From positions 233,977-297,976 of the forward strand of contig NZ_JAGPXX010000006.1 in assembly GCF_018070345.1 (NCBI RefSeq): a stretch of 64,000 bases of DNA, in the 5' to 3' direction. Below are positions 57,405 through 64,000 of this stretch, one piece after another. How positions within the stretch are numbered: position 1 is the first letter of the stretch; each line of letters begins with the position of its first letter. The position numbers were made by a program, and so were the translations under genes. Source of the stretch: Streptomyces sp. F63 (GTDB lineage Bacteria; Actinomycetota; Actinomycetes; Streptomycetales; Streptomycetaceae). Under the pieces are notes generated by a model that searched no databases, was not told the DNA's origin, and worked only from the letters and a program-made list of their open reading frames with translations.

Positions 57405-58757
57405 TCAGGCGTGCAGGCCGCGCAGGGCCGCCATCGCGCCGGCCACGACCTCCCGGTCGCCGCGTTCCGCGAGATCCCGCGCGTGCCGGCCGGAGTTGAA
57501 GCCCAGCAGGACCGGCTTCCCGAAGGCCTTGTGGCCGTTGAGCCACCAGGACCAGAGGCCCGGGTTCGCGCGGTCGAACCACTGCAGGGCGTCGGCGTCG
57601 CGGTCCCAGAAGACGCGGGGGAACGCCAGCCAGAGCTTGTCCAGCAGCCCGGCGCCGAGCGCGTCGACGGCGGCCTGCTTCTCCCGGGGCAGCGGCGGAT
57701 CGAAGGCGATGCGGCGGGCCTTGAGGACGCCGATGGGCACCGTGACGACGCAGTGGCCGGCCCGGACGCTTCCGCCGCCGTCCAGGTCCACGCGGGTGCC
57801 GTCCGCTCCGTACCGGACGGCGGTGACGGTGGTGCCGGTGCGGACCCGCAGGCCGCCCCGGAGTTCGGCGACGAGCCGGTCGTAGCCGCCGGGCAGCAGG
57901 ACGTCACCGCCGGAGCCCCCGACCCCTTCGTCGAGGGCGCTGACGGCGAGCCGGCCGGGCTCGGCGGCGTACTCCTGGGTGAACTCGACGTCGGCGGCCC
58001 ACCGCAGGCCCGGCGACGGCCGCCCGGGGAGCACCACGTCCCCGACGGAGGTCGTGTCCGGCTCCGTCACCGCGGCCAGCTTCTCGCTGCGGCGGGCGAG
58101 TTCCGCCTGCGCCTCCTCGTCCCCTCCCACGACGCGGTCGTAGTCGAAGGGGTGGGCGCGGCCGCCGCTGCGCCGGAGCAGGTCCGTCACCGGGTTGCCC
58201 TCGGCCCCGTGGATCCAGGAGGCGCCCATCTCCGCCGGGGCGCCGGCGATCCGCTCCGTCCACACCCGGCCGCCGACCCGGTCCCGTCCCTCGAGCACCG
58301 TCACCCGGACCCCCGCGTCGGCGAGGGCGCGGGCGCAGCCCAGTCCGGCGAACCCGGCCCCGATGACGACGGTGTCCCGCCCGCGCCGGGCGGACCGGAG
58401 GATCTCCCGTGCCGCCCGGCGGCCGCTCTCCAGGGCCCCGGCGGTCGTGGCCGGTGCCCCACCGGACGTCGCCTCCCCCGCGAAGTGCAGCCGTTCCCCG
58501 ACGGGGGCCGCCAGTCCCGAACGGACGGACGTGCCGAGCGGGCCGGGCGCGAGGTACGAGTACGAGCACAGGGCGAACGGATCGGTGGACCAGGAGGTGC
58601 GCAGGAAGGCCACCGGGTCCGGAACGCCGCCCCGCGCGGTGCGGCCGTCTCCCGATCCGGGGCCCGTGCAGGCGGCCGCCGGGCCGGTGGCGAGGACGGC
58701 ACCGCCGGCCGCGGCGAGGAACCGGCGCCGGCCGGGCATCGGCGGGTGATGGGCCAT
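57405..58757 (-). CDS. Flavin-dependent amine oxidase with circularly permuted domain order, Tat lipoprotein
   Basis: 450 residues. After a Tat lipoprotein signal (GRRRFLAAAGGAVL, lipobox PAAAC with Cys30) comes the segment that normally ends the family: FLRTSWSTDPFALCSYSYLA and ERLHFAGEATSGGAPATTAG (92-97 FAGEAT binds FAD). Only then follows the segment that normally begins it: TVVIGAGFAGLGCARALADA (133-140) and GRDRVGGRVWTERIAGAPAE. The rest of the substrate/FAD domain runs on to VAGAMAALRGLHA and stops, just where the usual C-terminal segment would continue. Every family element is present once, but in rotated order. AAAGGA precedes ATG 58757. Substrate unknown. Confidence 0.85.
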   Translation of the reverse strand: MAHHPPMPGRRRFLAAAGGAVLATGPAAACTGPGSGDGRTARGGVPDPVAFLRTSWSTDPFALCSYSYLAPGPLGTSVRSGLAAPVGERLHFAGEATSGGAPATTAGALESGRRAAREILRSARRGRDTVVIGAGFAGLGCARALADAGVRVTVLEGRDRVGGRVWTERIAGAPAEMGASWIHGAEGNPVTDLLRRSGGRAHPFDYDRVVGGDEEAQAELARRSEKLAAVTEPDTTSVGDVVLPGRPSPGLRWAADVEFTQEYAAEPGRLAVSALDEGVGGSGGDVLLPGGYDRLVAELRGGLRVRTGTTVTAVRYGADGTRVDLDGGGSVRAGHCVVTVPIGVLKARRIAFDPPLPREKQAAVDALGAGLLDKLWLAFPRVFWDRDADALQWFDRANPGLWSWWLNGHKAFGKPVLLGFNSGRHARDLAERGDREVVAGAMAALRGLHA

Positions 58758-59190
58758 CAGCGTCCTTTCGACGGTGGGGGGACGCGACGCCGCGCGGCGC
58801 GACCGGGCGGGCCGCTCCGTGACGGGTTCCGCGGGCGCCGCGGCGCCGGAGCGGCGGGTGCCGCGCGGGGCGGCCGGCGACGGTACTCCGCCCCGGCAGT
58901 CATGCCACCGGAGCCGCGGCCGCACACGCGACGGGAGCCGGACGGGGGAGAGACGCCGCTGTCACGGCGCCGGTGGCGCCACCTCGCGGGCGACCCGGCC
59001 CGCGCGGTGTCCCGTGGCGCCGGCCGGCCCGGACCGGGACAGGGGTGCGCCCGGCACCGGGTGGGGGCCGGTGCCGGGCGGGAGTTCCGGGCGGGAGTGC
59101 CGGGTGCCGGGGCCGCGATCGGCCGGCGCGGCCGTGGAGGGGGCCGTGCGCCGGATCGTGCGGTGCCGGCCCGCCGGGGGCCGCCGCGGG
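58758..59190. other. Intergenic, no gene seen
   Basis: About 430 bases between the amine oxidase start and the mannanase stop. Frames here are low-complexity shadows. GC-rich inverted repeats are dispersed but none is clear. Confidence 0.5.
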
Positions 59191-60204
59191 TCAGTACACG
59201 GAGGCTTCCCTGGAGGTCTGCCGAATGCCGTCGGTGCCGTTGAAGATCCGCTCGCCCCAGCCGGTCAGCGCGTTCTTGTCGAAGCCGTTGGCCATGTCGA
59301 GGTAGCCGACGTCGCTGCTGTTGCCGCTCCAGGACCAGCCGAGGTAACCGAGGCCCCTGGTCCGGGTCTCCGCGAGGATGGCGTCCTCGTCCGGGTCGCC
59401 GTCGGAGTGGTTGTGCCCGAACTCGCCCACGACGACGGGCAGTCGCTTGGAGGTGAAGGCGTTGAGGTAGTCCCGGACCTCGGCGGCGGTGTCGTAGACG
59501 CCGTACATGTGGATCGAGAAGATGGTGTTGCGGTCCGGGTCGGAGTCGAACACCGACTGGGCGTTGTCGCGCATGGTGCCCGACCAGTCCTGCCCCCAGT
59601 TGGGCGCGTCCACCATCAGCGCATGGTCGAAGCCGGCGGTGCGGAGCTCGGCGATGGCGCCCTTGGTGTCGTCCGTCCACTGGGCATAGCCGTTGTTGCC
59701 GTGCGGCTCGTTGCCGATGTTGACGACGACGTAGTCCTCCTGGCCGTCCAGCGCGCTCTTGACGCTGATCCAGTAGTCCGCGGCCCGGCTGAGGGTGGTG
59801 GCCCCGCTCTGCTCGCCGTATCCGGTGGTGTCGTGGACCTCCAGGACGCAGATGAGCTTGTTCTGCTTGCACTGGCGGACGACGTTCCCGACGTCCGCCG
59901 TGTCGTTCCTCGTCCACCGGTCGCCCGAACTCAGTACCACCCGGACGGTGTTGGCGCCCAGGGACTTGATGTCGGCCAGCGACTGCGTGGTCCGCGAGGT
60001 GTACCAGGTGTGCGCGTGGTTGACGCCGCGCATCACGAAGTCCGAACCGTCGCGCTCCACGATCCGGCCGCCGCTGACGTGAAGGCCGGTGGCGGCGGCC
60101 CGGGCCGGGGCGTCCGACGGGGAGGGGGCGGCCTGGGCGGTGACGGCCAGGGGGGCCATCAGCCCCAGGACGGCTGCCGCGGTGACGGCGATCCGCATGT
60201 TCAT
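59191..60204 (-). CDS. manA: Secreted GH5 endo-beta-1,4-mannanase (subfamily 8 type)
   Basis: 337 residues. Signal peptide MRIAVTAAAVLGLMAPLAVTAQA. The TIM-barrel starts GLHVSGGRIVERDGSDFVMR. The acid/base Glu is in VVNIGNEPHG (E166) and the nucleophile Glu in PVVVGEFGHNHSDG (E261). LEVHDTTGYGEQSGATTLSR and YLGWSWSGNSSDVGYLDM closely match Streptomyces ManA-type mannanases. It hydrolyses beta-mannan outside the cell. No carbohydrate-binding module follows, unlike many homologues. A symmetrical palindrome upstream may be a LacI-type operator. The perfect CebR box is not present here. Confidence 0.92.
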   Translation of the reverse strand: MNMRIAVTAAAVLGLMAPLAVTAQAAPSPSDAPARAAATGLHVSGGRIVERDGSDFVMRGVNHAHTWYTSRTTQSLADIKSLGANTVRVVLSSGDRWTRNDTADVGNVVRQCKQNKLICVLEVHDTTGYGEQSGATTLSRAADYWISVKSALDGQEDYVVVNIGNEPHGNNGYAQWTDDTKGAIAELRTAGFDHALMVDAPNWGQDWSGTMRDNAQSVFDSDPDRNTIFSIHMYGVYDTAAEVRDYLNAFTSKRLPVVVGEFGHNHSDGDPDEDAILAETRTRGLGYLGWSWSGNSSDVGYLDMANGFDKNALTGWGERIFNGTDGIRQTSREASVY

Positions 60205-60772
60205 GGTGCGACTCCTTGACGTGGGGGACCCCCGGGAGGGCGTGGTGCCGCTGTGCTTCTCGTGCTGCCGTGCTCATGCCGTGTGCTCGTCATCTGACAT
60301 CGTTGTCATCATCCAGTGGGACAACGAGGCCGCCCCTGTCATCCCGGGGGCGGGGAGGGGGTGGCACAGTGTGTACGGTGTGCCCGGGACGGTGTCAAGG
60401 GCCCCGGGAAATACTGCGGTTGGGGCACACGGGTTGCACAAGAACCCTCCTCGCGCGAGCCGCGCGAGCCCCGTGCGGTCAGCCCGGCGGCGCCCCCGCG
60501 GGTCCTCCCCGGCTCCGGTGGCCCGACGGAAGCGGCCGTTCCCGGGGCCCGGCGCCGGGAGCCCGTCGGCCGGCCGGGCCGGATCGGCCAGGGTTCGGCG
60601 GCCGCGACGGTGGGGCCGAATCCATCGGGCCGCCCGCCGCATGCCGCCCGCTGAACCGCCGCGCCGCTGAACCGCCGCCCGGCGCGTCCGCCGGGCGCGC
60701 CCCCTTCCGCCGGTCAACGGGCCGCCGCCCCGGCGGGGCACCGGCCCGCGCTCCGGCTCCGTCCGCGCGCGG
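60205..60772. other. Mannanase promoter region and gene-free spacer
   Basis: About 570 bases between the mannanase start and the thiolase stop. Nearest to the mannanase lie overlapping palindromes (60295-60326). The remaining part has lower-GC words and then GC-rich shadow frames. No gene is supported. Confidence 0.6.
60295..60326. promoter_or_regulatory. Overlapping palindromes upstream of the mannanase gene
   Basis: TGACA-TCGT-TGTCA (60295-60308) and CGTTGTC-N12-GACAACG (60301-60326) overlap. The first resembles LacI-family operators of actinomycete sugar genes. They lie 91-122 bp before the mannanase start. Confidence 0.5.
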
Positions 60773-62002
60773 TCAGCCCTCCACGCGTTCGAAGACCGCC
60801 GCCAGGCCCTGGCCGCCGCCGATGCACATCGTCTCCAGGCCGTAGCGGGCCTCGCGGCGCCGCATCTCGTGGGCCAGGGTGGCCAGGATGCGGGCACCCG
60901 TGGCGCCGACCGGGTGGCCGAGGGAGATGCCCGAGCCGTTGACGTTGATGCGCTGCTCGTGGTCGGCCTCCGTCAGGCCCATCTCCCGGGTGACGGCGAG
61001 CGCCTGGGCGGCGAAGGCCTCGTTCAGCTCGATGAGGTCCATGTCCTTGAGGGCCAGGCCCGCGCGGCCGAGCGCGGCCCGCGTCGCCGGGACCGGCCCG
61101 ATGCCCATGGTCCCGGCCGGGACCCCGGCCCGGGCGAAGGAGACCAGCCGGACCACCGGCGTCAGGCCCAGTCGCTCCGCCGTCTCCGCGCTCGTCACCA
61201 GACAGGCCGCCGCCGCGTCGTTCTGGCCGCTGGCGTTGCCCGCCGTGACCGTCGCCTCCGGGTCGGACCTGAGCATGATCGGCTTCAGCGCGGCGAGCTG
61301 CTCGGCGGTGGTGTCGGGGCGCGGGTGCTCGTCGGTGGAGATCACCTTCTCGCCCTTGCGGGACCTGACCGGCACGGGCACGATCTCCTCCTCGAACAGG
61401 CCCGTCTCCATCGCCCGGGCGGCCCGCCGCTGGGAACGGAGGGCGAGGGCGTCCTGGTCCTCGCGGCTGATGGCGTACTCGCGGCGCAGGTTCTCGGCCG
61501 TCTCGATCATGCCGCCCGGCACGGGGTGGTTGACGCCGCCCGCGGTGACCCGGCCGCGGGCCAGGGAGTCGTGCAGTTCCAGGCCCGGTCCCTTGATGCC
61601 CCAGCGGGCGTCGTGGGTGTAGAAGGGCGCGGCGCTCATCACGTCGACACCGCCGGCGATGACGACGTCGCTGAAGCCGGCCCGGATCTGCATGGCCGCG
61701 TCCAGGACGGCCTGGAGGCCCGAGCCGCAGCGGCGGTCGATCTGGATGCCGGTCACCGACACCGGCAGCCCGGCGTCGAGGGCGGCGACCCGGCCGATCG
61801 CGGGGGCATCGGAGGTCGGATAGGCGTGCCCGAGGATCACCTCGTCCACCCGCTCCGGGTCGATACCCGTCCGCCGTACGACCTCGGCGACCACGTGCGC
61901 GGCCAGTCCGGCGGCGCGCAGCCCCGCCAGGCCGCCGCCGAACCGCCCGATGGGGGTGCGCAGGGGTTCGCAGATGACGACGTCGGAGGACTGTCCGGGC
62001 AT
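60773..62002 (-). CDS. Acetyl-CoA C-acetyltransferase (thiolase)
   Basis: 409 residues. Catalytic Cys in QIDRRCGSGLQAVLDAAMQI (C92), His in NVNGSGISLGHPVGATGARI and the second Cys in LETMCIGGGQGLAAVF. Classic thiolase motifs are NASGQNDAAAA and DLIELNEAFAAQAL. It catalyses acyl-CoA degradation by thiolysis or acetoacetyl-CoA formation. ATG 62002 was chosen because GGAAAGG and homology agree; an in-frame upstream start is 17 codons earlier. It is 175 bp downstream of a LysR gene on the same strand, which may control it. Confidence 0.95.
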   Translation of the reverse strand: MPGQSSDVVICEPLRTPIGRFGGGLAGLRAAGLAAHVVAEVVRRTGIDPERVDEVILGHAYPTSDAPAIGRVAALDAGLPVSVTGIQIDRRCGSGLQAVLDAAMQIRAGFSDVVIAGGVDVMSAAPFYTHDARWGIKGPGLELHDSLARGRVTAGGVNHPVPGGMIETAENLRREYAISREDQDALALRSQRRAARAMETGLFEEEIVPVPVRSRKGEKVISTDEHPRPDTTAEQLAALKPIMLRSDPEATVTAGNASGQNDAAAACLVTSAETAERLGLTPVVRLVSFARAGVPAGTMGIGPVPATRAALGRAGLALKDMDLIELNEAFAAQALAVTREMGLTEADHEQRINVNGSGISLGHPVGATGARILATLAHEMRRREARYGLETMCIGGGQGLAAVFERVEG

Positions 62003-62177
62003 CTCAGGGGCCTTTCCGGGGGAAGAGGGCAAACGTATACCCGAGCCTTCCACCCCGGACTGTTCCGGTCCAATATCCGATCCGGGAGAGATTCGGACGC
62101 AGGGCGTATCAATCCGCTGCCGGGTCCGGAGGGCCGGTGCGCGGACCGCCGGTGCGCGCGCTCCCGGCCGCCCGCTC

Positions 62178-63104
62178 TCAGCCCCGCGCCGCGCCGGTGC
62201 CGCCGCCCGGTGCGGGCGGGGTCGGCAGTGCTTCCTCCGCCACCGCCAGCACGCTGCGCAGCGCCGCCGACGGGTTGTCCGTGCGCCAGGCCAGCGCCGA
62301 CCGCAGCCGCACCGGCGGCCCGTCCAGCGGCCGGTGCACCAGGCCCGTCTGCTGGATGTGCAGGCAGGACGAGAGCGTGAGCGTCACCCCGACCCCGGCC
62401 GCCACCAGCGCCAGGATCGTGTACGAGTCCGGTGCCTCCTGCACGATCCGGGGCCGGAAACCGGCGCCCTCGCAGACCTGCAGCGTCGCGTCCCGCAGGG
62501 TGGAACCTGCGTTCGCGGGAAAACTGACGAAGGACTCGGCGGCCAGATCGGCCACGGCGATCCGCTCGCGCTCCGCCAGCGGATGGTCCGAGGGAAGCGC
62601 GCACAGCAGCTCCTCCTCGCCGATGAAGCGGGAGGCGATGCCCGGCCGGTTCACCGGCAGCCGGACGAAGCCGAGGTCCAGTGAGCCGTCGGCGACGCGG
62701 TCGAGGGCCACATTGGCGTAGGTCTGGCCCTCCATGACCAGCTCGATGCCCGGGTGCGCGGCCCGCACCGCCCGGGTCAGCAGGGGCAGCGTGGCGTGGG
62801 ACGAGGCGCCCGCGAAGCCGACCGTCACCCTCCCGTACTCGCCCGCGCCGGCCGCCTTGACGACCCGTACGGCGATGTCCAGATCGTCGAGAACCGTCCG
62901 CACCGGCTTGAGGAAGGACTGACCCGCGCTGGTGAGCCGCACCGAACGGGTGCTGCGCTCGAAGAGCTGAACTCCCAGCTCCTGCTCCAACTGCCGGATC
63001 TGCTGGCTGAGCGGCGGCTGCGCCATCCGCAGCCGCTTGGCGGCCCGGCCGAAGTGCAGCTCCTCGGCGACGGCCATGAAGGAGACCAGATGGCGCAGCT
63101 CCAC
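62178..63104 (-). CDS. LysR family transcriptional regulator
   Basis: 308 residues. N-terminal winged HTH: HLVSFMAVAEELHFGRAAKR, AQPPLSQQIRQLEQELGVQL, FERSTRSVRLTSAGQSFL. The co-inducer domain (VTVGFAGASSHATLPLLTRA, DLGFVRLPVNRPGIASRFIG) is of the BenM/CatM-like type found in aromatic and acyl-CoA catabolism. The downstream thiolase would fit such a pathway. TAATCA is repeated with 12 bp between copies near 63215-63235 upstream of the gene. Length is normal. Confidence 0.92.
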   Translation of the reverse strand: MELRHLVSFMAVAEELHFGRAAKRLRMAQPPLSQQIRQLEQELGVQLFERSTRSVRLTSAGQSFLKPVRTVLDDLDIAVRVVKAAGAGEYGRVTVGFAGASSHATLPLLTRAVRAAHPGIELVMEGQTYANVALDRVADGSLDLGFVRLPVNRPGIASRFIGEEELLCALPSDHPLAERERIAVADLAAESFVSFPANAGSTLRDATLQVCEGAGFRPRIVQEAPDSYTILALVAAGVGVTLTLSSCLHIQQTGLVHRPLDGPPVRLRSALAWRTDNPSAALRSVLAVAEEALPTPPAPGGGTGAARG

Positions 63105-63409
63105 GGTTCGCCCCGCTCGCTCCGGGGCGCGTGCGCGGGGTAGCGCCCTCCGTTGCCGGCCCGGTCCGGGCGGGCGGCGGCCGTCTCCCGGCCGTACATC
63201 TCACTGAGAGCCTAATCAGGAGCGGATCGGTAATCAACGCCGGTCCGGTGGGGCCCGGCCACCGGAGCCTCCGTACACGCAACCCGTACAGGACTGGTGC
63301 GCGAGGACGCCCTCGCCTGGGCCCGGAACGGCTCCCGGACACGGCCAACACCGCACGTCACCCCCGCCCCGGCGGGCTTCCGGAGCCCGGCACCGGGCAG
63401 ACGCACCCG

Positions 63410-63733
63410 GTGACCCTGATCGACTGGATATTCGCCCTCTTCGGGCTGGGCGCCCTGCTCGCCGCCGTCCTCCCGCGCGCCGTGGCCCGGCTGCCGCTGT
63501 CCATGCCCATGGTGTTCCTCGGCGGAGGGCTGCTGCTCTACCTGCTGCCGTACGTCCTGCCCCTGTCGCTGCCCGCTCCCGACCCGGTCGCGCACCGCGG
63601 CCGACTGGAGCACGCCGCCGAGATCTGTGTGATCGTCTCCCTCATGGGCGCCGGGCTCGCGATCAACCGCCCCTTCGGCCTGCGGACCTGGGCCACCACC
63701 TGGCGCCTGCTCGGCATCACCATCAGGACCTAG
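63410..63733 (+). pseudogene. Cation:proton antiporter N-terminus truncated by an insertion element
   Basis: From GTG 63410 the frame reads VTLIDWIFALFGLGALLAAV, MPMVFLGGGLLLYLLPYVLP and EICVIVSLMGAGLAINRPFG, the first three membrane segments of NhaP/CPA1-type Na+(K+)/H+ antiporters. After TWRLLGIT it meets the left end of an IS200/IS605 element and stops (IRT, TAG at 63731-63733). Over 70 percent of the transporter is missing from this copy up to the window edge. The remaining part may continue beyond the element. Confidence 0.85.
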
Positions 63734-63743
63734 CCGGGGGACG

Positions 63744-63759
63744 CCCCGCTTTAGCGGGG
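63744..63759. repeat. Left-end hairpin of the IS200/IS605 element
   Basis: CCCCGCT-TT-AGCGGGG is a perfect 7-bp stem with a 2-nt loop, sited just inside the element's left edge, the expected place for TnpA recognition. Confidence 0.8.
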
Positions 63760-63873
63760 TGGGGAATGGCTTCTGAGCCCTGCTCTGACCTCAACTGTGC
63801 GCACGGATTTGCACTGTTCACCTGAGCCCACCTTTCTGTCGCACTAGACCTGCGACGTGTGTATAGTGATCGC

Positions 63874-64000
63874 GTGACCGTGACCAGGAAGGTTCGCCGA
63901 TTCTCCGGCGGCGTGTATGACCTCGGGCTCCACATCGTGTGGTGCCCGAAGTACCGCCGCCCGGTCCTCGGTGGCCGGGTCGCGGAACGGCTGGACGAAC
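63874..64000 (+). CDS. tnpA: IS200/IS605 transposase TnpA, N-terminal part (cut by window edge)
   Basis: From GTG 63874 the frame reads VTVTRKVRRFSGGVYDLGLH then IVWCPKYRRPVLGGRVAERL, the N-terminal block of Y1 transposases of the IS200/IS605 family. The HUH motif and catalytic Tyr lie further downstream, outside the window. TATAGT at 63862-63867 is 6 bases before the GTG and no ribosome-binding site is seen, so the mRNA may be leaderless. The enzyme cuts and joins single-stranded DNA at hairpin ends. Confidence 0.88.
   Translation, partial: MTVTRKVRRFSGGVYDLGLHIVWCPKYRRPVLGGRVAERLDE

Larger units (their letters stand above)
63722..64000 (+). mobile_element. IS200/IS605-family element, left end and start of tnpA (runs off the window)
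   Basis: The element begins at about 63722, where antiporter coding stops. It carries a subterminal perfect hairpin, then about 110 bases of lower-GC leader, a -10-like TATAGT and the start of a TnpA gene. IS200/IS605 elements have no terminal inverted repeats but subterminal hairpins recognised as single strands, which agrees. The insertion inside a membrane-protein gene marks a recent event, since the flanking frame is undamaged. Confidence 0.8.

Overview
The window is very GC-rich DNA with strong third-position G/C, frequent GTG starts and Streptomyces-type gene content: cholesterol oxidase, AA10 lytic polysaccharide monooxygenase, GH5 mannanase, Tat signals, clustered universal stress proteins and a CebR-type operator. 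It is best read as a Streptomyces (or close actinomycete) chromosome segment. The many decayed genes and insertion-sequence traces suggest an accessory or arm region. I could run no database search, so names rest on motif and family recognition.

Layout. (1) 1-1.3 kb: divergent cobalamin genes cbiD (cut by the window edge) and cobK. (2) 1.3-10.4 kb: a decayed accessory stretch with a TnpB remnant, remains of a conjugation-type locus (ParA-like ATPase, gutted SLT/M23 hydrolase, small partner), an Imm1 immunity gene running out of frame into an acetyltransferase fragment, a SMI1/KNR4 protein, a GNAT relic and a serine hydrolase split from its signal peptide. (3) 10.5-16.4 kb: luciferase-like monooxygenase, aldo/keto reductase with divergent TetR regulator and twin operators, inositol-phosphatase-like protein, OsmC, a pirin fragment and a small GNAT. 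(4) 16.4-49.2 kb: a large block resembling the mycobacterial DevR/DosR and Streptomyces OsdR dormancy regulons: two flavodoxin-domain proteins, two CBS-BON proteins, a GNAT/acyl-CoA synthetase fusion, pyruvate formate-lyase with its activase, four universal stress proteins, an Acg-type nitroreductase, a GAF-SpoIIE phosphatase, two HTH-PPOX proteins, an HPF/RaiA-like protein, two P-type ATPases, two TrkA proteins and an MMPL exporter. (5) 49.5-60.2 kb: DUF4032, an ATPase fragment, DUF1992, then secreted proteins: cholesterol oxidase, LPMO behind a perfect CebR box, lactonase, an apparently circularly permuted amine oxidase and a beta-mannanase. (6) 60.7-64 kb: thiolase, LysR regulator and an antiporter gene cut by an IS200/IS605 element that runs off the window.

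How the genes may work together. Pyruvate formate-lyase, its activase and the divergent GNAT/NDP-forming synthetase could convert pyruvate to formate plus acetyl-CoA and then recover ATP, a fermentative route unexpected in an obligate aerobe. Palindromes of 6-2-6 geometry, the same spacing as the DevR box, lie in front of this pair and of at least five other genes of the block. They suggest one hypoxia/dormancy regulator acting on the cluster. The regulator itself is not in the window.
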